Positions 17,795-30,090 are shown, counted from the first letter of the stretch. The stretch: DNA of 64,000 bases from Acidovorax sp. DW039 (GCF_037101375.1 NZ_AP029019.1:992001-1056000); one strand, 5' to 3'. Numbers and translations: made by a program. The notes: a model not told the origin generated them from the sequence alone.

Positions 17795-18665
17795 TCCCTC
17801 GGTGTCTTCAAGTGTTTTTCCGTCCGTGGGGCGCATGCTGGTGTATGCCGTGCTGGCCTTGGCCGTTGCGTTCTTCCTGTTGCCGCTGTATGCCATGCTG
17901 GTGACATCGTTCAAGGATGCGGAGGAAATCCGCTCGACTTCGTTGCTGGCCTTGCCCGGTGGTCTGGACTGGTCCGCATGGTCTACGGCTTGGTCCAGCG
18001 CCTGCACGGGCGTGGACTGCAATGGCCTGCGTCCGTTCTTCTGGAACTCTGTGGCCATGGCCGTGCCTGCAGTGCTCATCTCTACCGTGTGGGGCGCGCT
18101 CAACGGCTATGTGCTGAGCCTGTGGAAGTTTCGCGGCAGCGACACGCTGTTTGGCCTGCTGCTGTTTGGCGTGTTCATGCCCTTCCAGGTGGTGCTGCTG
18201 CCCATGAGCCAGGTGCTGGGCATGCTGGGGCTGTCCAGCTCCATCACCGGGCTGGTGCTGGTGCACTGTCTGGCGGGCTTGGCAGGTACCACGCTGTTCT
18301 TCCGCAACTACTACGCAGCCATTCCCAAAGAACTGGTGAACGCGGCCCGCATGGACGGTGCCAGCTTCTGGCAGATCTTCTGGCGCATCGTGCTGCCGCT
18401 GTCCACACCCATCGTGATGGTCACGTTGATCTGGCAGTTCACCAACATCTGGAACGACTTTCTGTTCGGCGTGGTGTTCTCGGGCACCGAATCCAAGCCC
18501 ATCACCGTGGGCCTGAACAACTTGGCCAACACCAGCAGCAGTGTGAAGGCCTACAACGTGGACATGGCCGCAGCCATCATCGCGGGCTTGCCCACGATGG
18601 TGATCTATGTACTGGCTGGCAAGTTTTTTGTGCGCGGGCTCACTGCTGGCGCCGTCAAAGGTTAA
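17784..18665 (+). CDS. Sugar ABC transporter permease (MalG-like)
   Basis: 293 aa from ATG 17784 (MTANPSV), with GGAG upstream; it overlaps the previous permease by 11 bp, indicating coupled translation. There are six membrane segments (the first is MLVYAVLALAVAFFLLPLYAMLV). The EAA motif is NAARMDGASFWQIFWRIVLPLSTP. It should be the second inner-membrane subunit (GtsC-like) of the sugar importer, forming a heterodimer with the MalF-like subunit and powered by the ATPase encoded 14 bp downstream. Confidence 0.92.
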   Translation: MTANPSVSSSVFPSVGRMLVYAVLALAVAFFLLPLYAMLVTSFKDAEEIRSTSLLALPGGLDWSAWSTAWSSACTGVDCNGLRPFFWNSVAMAVPAVLISTVWGALNGYVLSLWKFRGSDTLFGLLLFGVFMPFQVVLLPMSQVLGMLGLSSSITGLVLVHCLAGLAGTTLFFRNYYAAIPKELVNAARMDGASFWQIFWRIVLPLSTPIVMVTLIWQFTNIWNDFLFGVVFSGTESKPITVGLNNLANTSSSVKAYNVDMAAAIIAGLPTMVIYVLAGKFFVRGLTAGAVKG

Positions 18666-18679
18666 GAGAGTAAGAAATC

Positions 18680-19756
18680 ATGGCGTCATCACTCGACATT
18701 GCAGGCATCAACAAGCGCTTTGGCAAAGGCGACAAGAGCGTGGAAGTACTGCGCAAGGTGGACATCCACGTCGCGCCTGGCGAGTTCCTCATCCTGGTTG
18801 GCCCCTCAGGCTGTGGCAAGTCCACGTTGCTCAACATCATTGCCGGGCTGGATGAGCCCACCGAGGGCGAGATCCGCATCGGCGGCAAGAACGTGGTGGG
18901 CATGCCCCCGCGCGACCGCGACATCGCCATGGTGTTCCAGAGCTACGCGCTGTACCCCACACTCAGCGTGGCCGACAACATCGGCTTTGCGCTGGAGATG
19001 CGCAAGATGCCCAAGGCCGAGCGCCAAAAGCGCATCGATGAAGTCGCGGCCATGCTGCAGATCAGCCACCTGCTGGACCGTCGCCCCAGCCAGCTCTCCG
19101 GTGGCCAGCGCCAGCGTGTGGCCATGGGGCGGGCGCTGGCGCGCCAGCCGCAGCTGTTTTTGTTTGACGAGCCGCTGTCCAACCTGGACGCCAAGCTGCG
19201 TGTGGAGATGCGCGCCGAGATCAAACGCTTGCACCAGGCCAGCGGCATCACCAGCGTCTACGTCACGCACGACCAGGTCGAGGCCATGACGCTGGGCTCG
19301 CGCATTGCGGTGATGAAGGGCGGCGTGGTGCAGCAACTGGGCACGCCCGACGACATCTACAACCGCCCGGCCAACACCTACGTGGCCACCTTCATCGGCT
19401 CGCCCACCATGAACCTGCTGCGCGGATCGGCTAGCGGTGGGCAGTTTGGCATGGAGGGCGCATCGCTGCAGCTCACGCCGCCCACCGGGGGGCAAAGCGC
19501 CAGCAGTGGCGACCTGCTGCTGGGCGTGCGGCCCGAGCATCTGGTCATGCAAGACAACGCACCCTGGCGCGGTCAGGTGAGCGTGGTGGAACCCACCGGC
19601 CCTGACACCTACGTGATGGTGGACACGGCCGCAGGCACCGTCACCCTGCGCACCGACGCCCAGACCCGCGTGCAGCCCGGCGACAGGGTGGGTCTGGCGG
19701 TGGAGCCCGCCAACGCCCACTGGTTTGATGCCAAGACTGAAAACCGTTTGGCTTGA
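18680..19756 (+). CDS. Sugar ABC transporter ATP-binding protein (UgpC/MsmK/GtsD type)
   Basis: 358 aa. Walker A GPSGCGKST at 41-49, Q-loop VFQSYALYP, signature LSGGQRQRV at 138-146, Walker B LFLFDEP at 158-164, and the H-loop VTHDQ. The C-terminal 120 residues form the TOBE/OB extension of carbohydrate importers (LLLGVRPEHLV). It is the cytoplasmic motor of the importer. It ends the transporter operon, about 230 bp before glk. Confidence 0.94.
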   Translation: MASSLDIAGINKRFGKGDKSVEVLRKVDIHVAPGEFLILVGPSGCGKSTLLNIIAGLDEPTEGEIRIGGKNVVGMPPRDRDIAMVFQSYALYPTLSVADNIGFALEMRKMPKAERQKRIDEVAAMLQISHLLDRRPSQLSGGQRQRVAMGRALARQPQLFLFDEPLSNLDAKLRVEMRAEIKRLHQASGITSVYVTHDQVEAMTLGSRIAVMKGGVVQQLGTPDDIYNRPANTYVATFIGSPTMNLLRGSASGGQFGMEGASLQLTPPTGGQSASSGDLLLGVRPEHLVMQDNAPWRGQVSVVEPTGPDTYVMVDTAAGTVTLRTDAQTRVQPGDRVGLAVEPANAHWFDAKTENRLA

Positions 19757-19930
19757 AACCATTGGGCTTGAAACCGCTGGCGAAGAAAGCTGACAGGCGC
19801 AAGCATCGTCTTGGGTTATGTTGCGACGGTTTGCAGTGCCCCCTGCCTTGCGCCATGCACGCCATGTGCGGTGCATGGCGTGACAAAGTTAGGCACTGCA
19901 GTCAGTAACGACAGCATGACGTTTGCTATT

Positions 19931-19980
19931 TATTTGATAGCTGCTTGCGCTTTTTGAATAAGCGCTAGGGGCTGTTTTTT
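19931..19980. repeat. Dispersed palindrome, copy 2 (upstream of glk)
   Basis: Arms CTTGCGCTT (19944-19952) and AAGCGCTAG (19960-19968), 7-nt spacer, flanked by TTTGATAGCTG and GGGCTGTTTT. It ends about 10 bp before the glk start codon, so it will be in the glk leader if transcription begins upstream. Confidence 0.75.
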
Positions 19981-19990
19981 TTTGAATCGT

Positions 19991-20965
19991 ATGACTCCAC
20001 TGCGCTTGCTTGCCGACATTGGCGGCACCAACATCCGGCTAGCCTGGCAAGACCAGCCAGGTGGCCCTTTGCATGACACGCGCGTGCTGCCCTGCGCGCA
20101 GTACCCCACGGTGGATGCGGCCATTCGCACCTATCTGGCCGAAGTGAACATTGCCACCCCGCATGAGGCCGCGTTTGGCATTGCCAACCCCGTCACGGGC
20201 GACGAGGTGCGCATGACCAACCACAGCTGGAGCTTTTCGCAAAGCGCCCTCAAAGCTGCGCTGGGCCTGCAGCGGCTGGTGGTCATCAACGACTTCACCG
20301 CGCTGGCGCTGGCACTGCCCACGCTGGAGCCCGCGCAGCTGCGCCAAGTAGGCGGTGGCACGGCGGTGCCCGGCTGCGCCATTGCGCTGGTGGGGCCGGG
20401 CACCGGGCTGGGGGTGTCGGGGCTCGTGTTTCCGCCCGGTTCGCACCAGGGAGTGCCGCTGGCGGGCGAGGGCGGGCACGTCACCCTGGCCGCGCAGACC
20501 CAGCTCGAGTTTGATGTGCTGCGCATTCTGCAGGCGCGCTACGGGCATGTGTCTGCCGAGCGCGCCGTGTGCGGTGCGGGGCTGGTGGATCTGTACCACG
20601 CGGTGCGTCAGCTGGCGCAGGCGGGTGGGGCAGAAGTCAGTTCTGCCGCGCAGGTGACCGAACTGGCCTTGCAAGGCAACGACCCGCTGGCCTTGCAGGC
20701 GCTGGAGCTGTTCTGCGCCTTCCTCGGCAATGTGGCGGGCAACCTGGCGCTGACGCTGGGCGCGCGCGGCGGTGTCTACCTTGGCGGTGGGGTGGTGCAC
20801 AGGTTGGGAGCCTGGTTTGACCAGTCCCCCTTCCGCGCCCGGTTTGAGTCCAAGGGGCGATTCCAGTCCTACCTCGCCCCCATTCCCTGCTGGGTGATCG
20901 ACCCGAGCGCCGCCCCCGCTCTGCACGGCGCAGCCCGTGCGCTGGACCTTGCAGGTGGGTTGTGA
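19991..20965 (+). CDS. glk: Glucokinase
   Basis: 324 aa. The N-terminal phosphate-binding motif LLADIGGTNIRLAW and the later CAIALVGPGTGLGVSGL, GEGGHVTLA and FCAFLGNVAGNLALTLGARGGVYLGGG are the conserved blocks of the bacterial Glk family. It phosphorylates cytosolic glucose with ATP, feeding Zwf. ATG 19991 is chosen over a TTG three codons upstream. It lies directly after the sugar importer genes and its stop overlaps the next start (TGATG). Confidence 0.95.
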   Translation: MTPLRLLADIGGTNIRLAWQDQPGGPLHDTRVLPCAQYPTVDAAIRTYLAEVNIATPHEAAFGIANPVTGDEVRMTNHSWSFSQSALKAALGLQRLVVINDFTALALALPTLEPAQLRQVGGGTAVPGCAIALVGPGTGLGVSGLVFPPGSHQGVPLAGEGGHVTLAAQTQLEFDVLRILQARYGHVSAERAVCGAGLVDLYHAVRQLAQAGGAEVSSAAQVTELALQGNDPLALQALELFCAFLGNVAGNLALTLGARGGVYLGGGVVHRLGAWFDQSPFRARFESKGRFQSYLAPIPCWVIDPSAAPALHGAARALDLAGGL

Positions 20966-21456
20966 TGGCGTTGCCCTCGGCAAGTCCTGCGGGTTCTGCA
21001 GGTGCGCAAGCGGATGCGGTGGAGCAGCCGTTCACACCGCAGGGCGCGCTGCAACCTCTGGGCATTCACCATGTGGCCCTGATCGCCTCGGACTACGTCC
21101 GCTCCCGGCATTTCTACACCCAGGTGCTGGGCTTGCCCGTGGTGCACGAGATGTACCGCGCCGAGCGCCAGTCGTACAAGCTGGACTTGCAACTGCCTGA
21201 TGGCACCCAGCTGGAGCTGTTTTCTTTTCCCTCTCCACCCCCGCGCCCGTCCTACCCCGAAGCCTGCGGCCTGCGGCATCTGGCCTTGCGTGTGGCCGAT
21301 ATGGATGCAAGCCTGCAGGTGCTGGCTGCCCATGGCGTGGCGGTCGAGCCGGTGCGTGTAGACCCTGTGACCGGAGCGCGCTTCACCTTCCTGGCGGACC
21401 CGGATGGGCTGCCGATTGAGCTGGTGGAGCAGACCGTGGATTGGTCCCATCAATGA
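20965..21456 (+). CDS. Glyoxalase/VOC-superfamily protein
   Basis: 163 aa. After a 30-residue Ala/Gly-rich lead it has a single VOC domain: IHHVALIASDYVRSRHFYTQVLGL, then LELFSFP, HLALRVADMDA and FLADPDGLPIELVE. H and E residues at the usual metal-ligand places are present (IHH, QLELF, RHLAL, PIELVE). It resembles the GloA2/YaeR subgroup, whose substrates are poorly known. Its start overlaps the glk stop by one base, so the two are co-translated. A role in clearing methylglyoxal or another sugar by-product is a reasonable inference, not shown. Confidence 0.85.
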   Translation: MALPSASPAGSAGAQADAVEQPFTPQGALQPLGIHHVALIASDYVRSRHFYTQVLGLPVVHEMYRAERQSYKLDLQLPDGTQLELFSFPSPPPRPSYPEACGLRHLALRVADMDASLQVLAAHGVAVEPVRVDPVTGARFTFLADPDGLPIELVEQTVDWSHQ

Positions 21457-21506
21457 ACCGGTAGCTTGCCATGGCTGCCACGCTGAACCGGGCCGTGCGG
21501 TGGCCA

Positions 21507-21530
21507 CAAAAAACGGCCCTTGCGGGCCGT
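21507..21530 (-). terminator. Intrinsic terminator of zwf
   Basis: ACGGCCC/GGGCCGT stem (21513-21519 with 21524-21530) and a TTTTTT run on the minus strand just after the stem. It is placed 46 bp beyond the zwf stop and also separates it from the convergent VOC gene. Confidence 0.85.
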
Positions 21531-21575
21531 CGCTGTTCAGTGAGGGTCAGGCCACGGATATGGCCTGCGGCACCT

Positions 21576-23030
21576 TTACATCTCTTCGCTCCAGCAATAC
21601 CCATCCCGCGCAATCATCGCGCTGGCGGCCCGTGGGCCCCAGCTGCCTGCAGCGTAGGGGCGTGGGCCTGCGGGGTCGTTCTTCCAGTATTGCAGGATGG
21701 GTTCCACCCAGCGCCAGGCTTCTTCCTGCTCGTCGCTGCGCACAAACAGGTTCAGGCGGCCTGCAATCACATCGAGCAGCAGGCGCTCGTAGGCCCCCAC
21801 GCGCTCGGTGCCAAAGCGCTGGTCAAAGTCCAGGTTCAGGTGCACTTGCGACAGTGCGGGCTCGGTCTGGTTCTGGGCCGCGCCCTGGGCCATCAGGTGC
21901 AGCTCCAGCCCGTCCTTGGGCTGCAGGTTGATGACCAGCCGGTTGGCTGCGCCTGCAGGCGTCTTGAAGATGGGGTGGGGCACGGGGCGGAAGTTGATGA
22001 CGATGTGCGCATCGCGCCCCGCCAGCCGCTTGCCGGTGCGGATGTAGAACGGCACGCCCGCCCAGCGCCAGTTGCTGATCTCGGTGCGCAGCGCCACAAA
22101 GGTTTCGGTGGTGCTGCCGGGGGCCACGCCTTTTTCTTGCGCATAGCCGGGCACGGGGTGGCCCTGGTGGTTGCCCGCAGCGTATTGGCCGCGGATCACA
22201 TGCTGGCCAATCGATTCCAGCGTCCAGGGCTTGAGGGCCTGCAGCACCTTGAGCTTTTCGTCGCGGATGGCGTTGGCGCTGGAGTTGATGGGGGGCTCCA
22301 TGCCGATGGCGCACAGCAGCTGCAGCGCATGGTTCTGCACCATGTCGCGCAGCGCGCCGGTTTGGTCATAAAACGCGCCGCGCGACTCCACGCCCAGTTC
22401 TTCGGCGATGGTGATCTGGATGTTGGCAATCGTCTCGCGCCGCCACAGGGGCTCGAACAGCGCATTGCCAAAGCGCAGGGCAAACAGGTTCTGCACCGAG
22501 GGCTTGCCCAGGTAGTGGTCGATGCGGAACACCTGTTCCTCCTTGAGCACGCGGCGCAGGGTGTCGTTGATGGCCTGGTTGGAGGCCAGGTCGTGCCCCA
22601 GCGGCTTTTCCAACACCACGCGGGTGGTGGGGCCGTTCAGGCCCACGGCGGCAATCTGCTCGCACACGTTGGTGAACAGGCTGGGCGCGGTGGCCACGTA
22701 CATCACCACCGAATCTGCCCCGCGCTGCTTCAGGGTGTCGGCAAGGCGCTGGTAGTCTTCGGTCTTGGAGAGATCCATGCGCAGGTAATGCAGCAGGGCT
22801 GCAAACTGCGCAAACTCGTCCGGGCTGGGCCGCTTGGCCAGCTCCACGCTGTCAAACCGCGACTGGATCAGGCTGCGGTATTGTTCGTCGCTCAGGTCGT
22901 CGCGCGCCACGGCGATGATGCGCCCGCCCTCGGGCAAGGTGCCATGGCGAAAAGCCTGAAACAGCGCGGGCATGAGCTTGCGCCAGGCGAGATCGCCAGT
23001 GCCGCCGAACAGGACGAGGTCAAAACTCAT
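21576..23030 (-). CDS. zwf: Glucose-6-phosphate 1-dehydrogenase
   Basis: 484 aa. NADP-binding motif FGGTGDLAWRKLMPAL at residues 8-23 and the active-site signature RIDHYLGKPSVQNL. It oxidises glucose 6-phosphate to 6-phosphoglucono-lactone, the entry to the Entner-Doudoroff and pentose phosphate routes. ATG 23030 (MSFDLVLFGG) has GGAG 5 nt upstream. It is divergent from pgi across a 190-bp region with two HexR-like operators. No pgl gene follows it, unlike many zwf-pgl-eda operons. Confidence 0.97.
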   Translation of the reverse strand: MSFDLVLFGGTGDLAWRKLMPALFQAFRHGTLPEGGRIIAVARDDLSDEQYRSLIQSRFDSVELAKRPSPDEFAQFAALLHYLRMDLSKTEDYQRLADTLKQRGADSVVMYVATAPSLFTNVCEQIAAVGLNGPTTRVVLEKPLGHDLASNQAINDTLRRVLKEEQVFRIDHYLGKPSVQNLFALRFGNALFEPLWRRETIANIQITIAEELGVESRGAFYDQTGALRDMVQNHALQLLCAIGMEPPINSSANAIRDEKLKVLQALKPWTLESIGQHVIRGQYAAGNHQGHPVPGYAQEKGVAPGSTTETFVALRTEISNWRWAGVPFYIRTGKRLAGRDAHIVINFRPVPHPIFKTPAGAANRLVINLQPKDGLELHLMAQGAAQNQTEPALSQVHLNLDFDQRFGTERVGAYERLLLDVIAGRLNLFVRSDEQEEAWRWVEPILQYWKNDPAGPRPYAAGSWGPRAASAMIARDGYCWSEEM

Positions 23031-23078
23031 GGTGTCTCCGTGATGGGTGTGGGTTGGGGTGCGTTTTGTTGCTGGGAT

Positions 23079-23093
23079 TGTAATCACGTTACA
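23079..23093. promoter_or_regulatory. HexR-like operator, zwf side
   Basis: TGTAATCACGTTACA, a perfect TGTAA-N5-TTACA inverted repeat, 49 bp upstream of the zwf start codon. It is the best match to the HexR pattern in the window. Confidence 0.8.
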
Positions 23094-23166
23094 TGGTTTT
23101 GCATCCTATTCCCAGGCTCTGTACGCTTTCGTAACCAGAAAGAATCTATAAATTTCGTGTTGTTTG

Positions 23167-23181
23167 TGTAATCAAGTTACT
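23167..23181. promoter_or_regulatory. HexR-like operator, pgi side
   Basis: TGTAATCAAGTTACT, one mismatch from TGTAA-N5-TTACA, 40 bp upstream of the pgi start. A possible -10 (TATAAATT, about 23146-23153) lies just upstream, so binding would be near the transcription start. Confidence 0.75.
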
Positions 23182-23220
23182 ATTCGTCCCGCTCCCGTAT
23201 TCCAACACCGAGACCTGTCC

Positions 23221-24795
<1,575 letters not shown>

Positions 24796-24813
24796 TCCGC
24801 AGTCCACACCTTG

Positions 24814-24914
24814 CCGTTCGGGCTGAGCCAGTCGAAGCCCTGCGCGTTGCGTCTGTCAGTGCGCATCTCAAGAACAAATATCCGTTCACGCTGAGCCTGT
24901 CGAAGCGCTGCGCC
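24814..24914. repeat. Two direct copies of a second dispersed repeat
   Basis: Copies at 24814-24846 and 24882-24914 share CCGTTC-x2-GCTGAGCC-x-GTCGAAG-x-CCTGCGC-like sequence (28 of 33 positions by eye), same orientation, 68 bp apart. They lie between pgi and the epimerase gene. A related element in opposite orientation is at 30169-30202. Confidence 0.7.
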
Positions 24915-24967
24915 AAACTTCGACCCATCCATCCACTCAGCGCAAAACGGTTCAGGAGACTTTCACC

Positions 24968-26230
24968 ATGGTCGTGCCTTTGCCCGATTTCCGTTCCCCC
25001 GCCTTCCTGCGCCAGCATCTGCAGGACACGATGGCCTTCTACAACCCCGTGGCCACCGACCCCACGGGTGGCCAGTACCACTTCTTTCTGGACGACGGCA
25101 CGGTCTACAACCCCGCCACCCGCCACCTCGTCAGCGCCACGCGCTTTGTGGTCACGCACGCCATGCTCTACCGCACCACGGGCGAGGCGCGTTACCTGGA
25201 TGGCATGCGGCACGCGCTGCGCTTCCTGCGCACCGCGTTCCTCGATCCGGCCACGGGCGGCTACGCCTGGTTGATCGACTGGCATGAAAGCCGCGCCACC
25301 GTGCAAGACGCCACGCGCCACTGCTACGGCATGGCGTTTGTGATGCTGGCCTATGCCCGTGCCTTTGAGGCCGGTGTGCCTGAAGCCCGTACATGGCTGG
25401 CTGAGGCGTTTGACACTGCCGAGCAGCGCTTCTGGCAACCCGCCGCAGGCCTGTATGCCGACGAGGCGGGCCCTGATTGGCAGCTCACCAGCTACCGAGG
25501 CCAGAACGCCAACATGCACGCCTGCGAGGCCATGATCTCCGCCTTCCGCGCCACGGGCGAGCGCCGCTACATCGAGCGTGCCGAGCAACTGGCGCAGGGC
25601 ATCTGCCAGCGACAGGCGGCGTTGTCCACCGAAGCGATCGCGCCCGCAGCCGAAGGCTGGGTGTGGGAGCACTACCACGCCGACTGGTCGGTAGACTGGG
25701 ACTACAACCGCCACGACCGCAGCAACATCTTCCGCCCCTGGGGCTACCAGATCGGCCACCAGACCGAATGGGCCAAGCTGCTGCTGCAACTCGACGCCTT
25801 GCTACCCGCAGACTGGCACCTGCCCTGCGCGCAAAAGCTGTTCGACGATGCCTTAGCCAAAGGCTGGGATGCTGAGCACGGCGGCATCTACTACGGCATG
25901 TCACCCGACGGCAGCATCTGCGACGACGGCAAATACCACTGGGTACAGGCCGAAAGCATGGCCGCCGCAGCCGTGCTGGCCGTGCGCACGGGCGATGATC
26001 GGTACTGGCAGTGGTACGACCGCATCTGGGCCTACTGCTGGGCACATTTTGTGGACCATGACCATGGCGCGTGGTTTCGCATTCTGCACCGCGACAACCG
26101 CAACACCACCCGCGAGAAGAGCAATGCGGGGAAGGTGGACTATCACAACATGGGGGCCTGTTATGACGTTCTGGGGGCATCTCTTGTGAGGGTGCGTTCA
26201 TTTGAGCGTGAGGGCCCTCCCTCACTATGA
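24968..26230 (+). CDS. AGE-family sugar epimerase/isomerase
   Basis: 420 aa, the usual length of the N-acylglucosamine 2-epimerase superfamily, an (alpha/alpha)6 barrel. Visible blocks: GGYAWLIDWHESRATVQDATRHCYGMAFVMLAYARA, NANMHACEAMISAFRATGE, SVDWDYNRHD and KYHWVQAESMAAAAVLAVR, which carry the His and Glu residues used in proton transfer. Members include the 2-epimerase itself and mannose/glucose-fructose ketoisomerases (YihS type). In this glucose-catabolic context an aldose-ketose isomerase acting on free mannose or fructose is more likely than an amino-sugar role. GGAG lies 9 nt upstream of the ATG. Confidence 0.85.
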   Translation: MVVPLPDFRSPAFLRQHLQDTMAFYNPVATDPTGGQYHFFLDDGTVYNPATRHLVSATRFVVTHAMLYRTTGEARYLDGMRHALRFLRTAFLDPATGGYAWLIDWHESRATVQDATRHCYGMAFVMLAYARAFEAGVPEARTWLAEAFDTAEQRFWQPAAGLYADEAGPDWQLTSYRGQNANMHACEAMISAFRATGERRYIERAEQLAQGICQRQAALSTEAIAPAAEGWVWEHYHADWSVDWDYNRHDRSNIFRPWGYQIGHQTEWAKLLLQLDALLPADWHLPCAQKLFDDALAKGWDAEHGGIYYGMSPDGSICDDGKYHWVQAESMAAAAVLAVRTGDDRYWQWYDRIWAYCWAHFVDHDHGAWFRILHRDNRNTTREKSNAGKVDYHNMGACYDVLGASLVRVRSFEREGPPSL

Positions 26231-26249
26231 CCAACCCAGCTTTGTTTGA

Positions 26250-26513
26250 ATGAAAGACTATTCGACACTTGACGCGGCTATCTTGGATTCACTCAAAGTG
26301 CGTCCTTTAATGCTGCCTGCCATCTTGGAGCTGGACGAGGTCCGTACCCGTGCCCATCGGGTGGCTAGAAAGCGTGCAGGGACGTCTCCTTCGCAGAGTG
26401 CGGATGAGACGGTCAATGAGAGGTTGCAGGCAATGCGTCGGTCGGGCGTAGTGTTCTTTGATAAGGCGACGTCCCGTTGGTCTCTTGTTATCTCTACATC
26501 CCAACCGAATTGA
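26250..26513 (+). CDS. Small hypothetical protein, possibly winged-helix-like
   Basis: 87 aa. I do not recognise a family. The sequence has an N-terminal helix-like segment (DAAILDSLKVRPLMLPAILEL), a basic middle (RTRAHRVARKRAG) and a C-terminal RLQAMRRSGVVFFDKATSRWSLV. The last part resembles the recognition helix and beta-wing of small winged-helix proteins. GC content appears lower than in flanking genes. It lies 20 bp after the epimerase gene and converges on the SMP-30 gene. It could be a real recent acquisition; confidence is moderate. Confidence 0.5.
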   Translation: MKDYSTLDAAILDSLKVRPLMLPAILELDEVRTRAHRVARKRAGTSPSQSADETVNERLQAMRRSGVVFFDKATSRWSLVISTSQPN

Positions 26514-26570
26514 GTTCTTGAGTCGCCCAGCGCAGTATGTCCGATGAGAACGGCTGTGCGTTGGCAGCCA

Positions 26571-27500
26571 TTAGTTGTCGAAAAAATTTGCAGGCAGTCC
26601 CGCTACCTTCACCCGCACTCTGAACAGCGATCCTGCCGGAATCACCGCTTCCTGCTCTTCCGCAGATCTTCCCGCCCGTGCCGACGTAATGAACAGCGTC
26701 CGCAAATCCTCCCCCCCAAAACACACCATCGTCGGGCACTGCACCGGCACGGCAATGCGCTGCAGAACCTCACCCGCTGGCGAGAGCTGTAGCACGCATG
26801 CGCCCTCATACATAGCGACCCAGTAATTCCCCTCCACATCCACCGCCGCACCATCGGGCCTGCCGCCGTAGGGCTTGCCTTCCACCTTGCGGTCAAAGTG
26901 CACCCAGGGGCGGCGGTTCGTGATCTCGCCCGTGGTCACGTCAAAGTCAAACCGGTCAATGCGGTGCTCGGGCGTGTTGGACCAATACATCGTGCGGTTG
27001 TCGGGGCTGAAGGCCAGGCCGTTGGCGGTGAAGTTGTCGCCCGCCATGTGGCGCACGCTGTAGCCGGTGGCGCTGCCGGCATCGGCCTGCAGGCACCACA
27101 GCGCGGCATTTGGTGCTGTGCGCGGCGTGATGACCGAGCCTGCCCAGAAGCGGCCTGCGGTGTCGCAACGGCCATCATTCAGCCGCAGCATGGTGGTGTC
27201 GTGCTGCTCGGGCGGTAGCAAGGCCAGGCAGGTGAGGGCGGTGGGATCGGCACTGTCCTTCGTCGTATCCAGAAGATAGAAACCGTTTCGTAACCCGATT
27301 ACCAATCGCCCACCAGCCGCTGGCGCGCAGCAGCCTGGCTCGCTGGGCATGTGCCATTGCCGATGTGTGCCACTGTCGGGACGCCACGAGTGCACCGCAT
27401 GTCCCTGAATGTCACACCAGTAAAGGGATTTTTCCGTGGGGTGCCAGAAGGGGGATTCGCCCAGTTCGGACGGCGGCAAGGGCAGGGTTTGCAGGGACAT
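26571..27500 (-). CDS. SMP-30/gluconolactonase/LRE family lactonase
   Basis: 309 aa. Six-bladed propeller family with the metal-site blocks [18 protein letters not shown] (Glu), [18 protein letters not shown] (Asn) and [20 protein letters not shown] (Asp). These enzymes hydrolyse sugar lactones such as glucono- or xylono-lactone. The gene is divergent from edd and a HexR-like operator lies between them, tying it to the Entner-Doudoroff route. The window has no classical 6-phosphogluconolactonase gene, so this lactonase may act on the Zwf product or on free gluconolactone. ATG 27500 is chosen ([19 protein letters not shown]). Confidence 0.88.
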   Translation of the reverse strand: MSLQTLPLPPSELGESPFWHPTEKSLYWCDIQGHAVHSWRPDSGTHRQWHMPSEPGCCAPAAGGRLVIGLRNGFYLLDTTKDSADPTALTCLALLPPEQHDTTMLRLNDGRCDTAGRFWAGSVITPRTAPNAALWCLQADAGSATGYSVRHMAGDNFTANGLAFSPDNRTMYWSNTPEHRIDRFDFDVTTGEITNRRPWVHFDRKVEGKPYGGRPDGAAVDVEGNYWVAMYEGACVLQLSPAGEVLQRIAVPVQCPTMVCFGGEDLRTLFITSARAGRSAEEQEAVIPAGSLFRVRVKVAGLPANFFDN

Positions 27501-27515
27501 GGGTTGAAGCGGGGT

Positions 27516-27530
27516 TGTTATCGAGTTACA
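27516..27530. promoter_or_regulatory. HexR-like operator between SMP-30 lactonase and edd
   Basis: TGTTATCGAGTTACA, one mismatch from TGTAA-N5-TTACA. It lies 15 bp upstream of the lactonase start and 71 bp upstream of edd, well placed to control both. Confidence 0.75.
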
Positions 27531-27601
27531 TTCTAGGGCCTCACATAACAGGCGCCAGGCACACCGCCCTGGGGCCAAGCCACCCACCGATGGAGACTTC
27601 C

Positions 27602-29361
<1,760 letters not shown>

Positions 29362-29371
<10 letters not shown>

Positions 29372-30018
29372 CCCCCGCTTCTACTCCCATGAATCCGCTG
29401 GACATCGCCAGTCATGGCCCCGTCATCCCCGTCATCGTGATCGACCGCGTGGAAGACGCGCTGCCCCTGGCCGAGGCCCTGCTGGCCGGTGGTGTGAAGG
29501 TGCTGGAGGTGACTCTGCGTACCGCAGCGGGCCTGCCCTCCATCGAAGCCATTGCGCGCCACCTGCCAGAAGCGGTGGTGGGCGTGGGCACGGTGCTCAA
29601 TGCCGACGATGCCCGCCGTGCGAGCGAAGCCGGTGCGCGGTTTGCGGTGAGCCCTGGCTACACCTCGGAAGTGGGTAGTGCCTGCAAGGGCCTGAACCTG
29701 CCTTTGCTGCCGGGCGTGTCCACCTCCAGCGAGATCATGATGGCGCTGGCCGACGGGTTCTCGTTCCTCAAGCTTTTCCCGGCCGAGGCCGTGGGCGGCA
29801 TCCCGCTGCTCAAGTCCTGGGTCAGCCCGTTCAGCCAGATCAGCTTTTGCCCCACGGGCGGCATTACCCCAGCCACGGCATCCAACTACCTGGCGCTGCC
29901 CAACGTGCGCTGCGTGGGCGGTTCGTGGCTCACACCCGCCGATGCGGTGAAGTCTGGCGACTGGGCGCGCATTACCCAACTGGCCAAAGACGCCCAGGCG
30001 TTGCGCGAATCGGTGTGA
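29362..30018 (+). CDS. eda: KHG/KDPG aldolase
   Basis: 218 aa. It has the class I aldolase motifs VLEVTLRT (catalytic Glu49), [21 protein letters not shown] and [12 protein letters not shown], with Schiff-base Lys137. It cleaves 2-keto-3-deoxy-6-phosphogluconate to pyruvate and glyceraldehyde 3-phosphate, completing the Entner-Doudoroff route. The start lies inside the end of edd with AAGGAG upstream, so the two are translationally coupled. Confidence 0.97.
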
Positions 30019-30040
30019 TGCCTGCGTTGTGATATACGGA

Positions 30041-30090
30041 GAAATAGCCGCTAGCGCTTATGTAGCAAGCGCTAGCAGCTATCAAATTTG
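30041..30090. repeat. Dispersed palindrome, copy 3 (after eda)
   Basis: Perfect arms CTAGCGCTT (30051-30059) and AAGCGCTAG (30067-30075) with a 7-nt spacer, flanked by AAATAGCCG and CAGCTATCAAAT. The symmetry extends into the flanks (AATAGC with GCTAT). It is the most complete copy in the window. Confidence 0.8.

Noticed and set aside
19743..19785. Short direct repeats (GGCTTGAAACC twice) after the importer ATPase gene
   Set aside because: Only two short units; likely a small slippage duplication, not an array.
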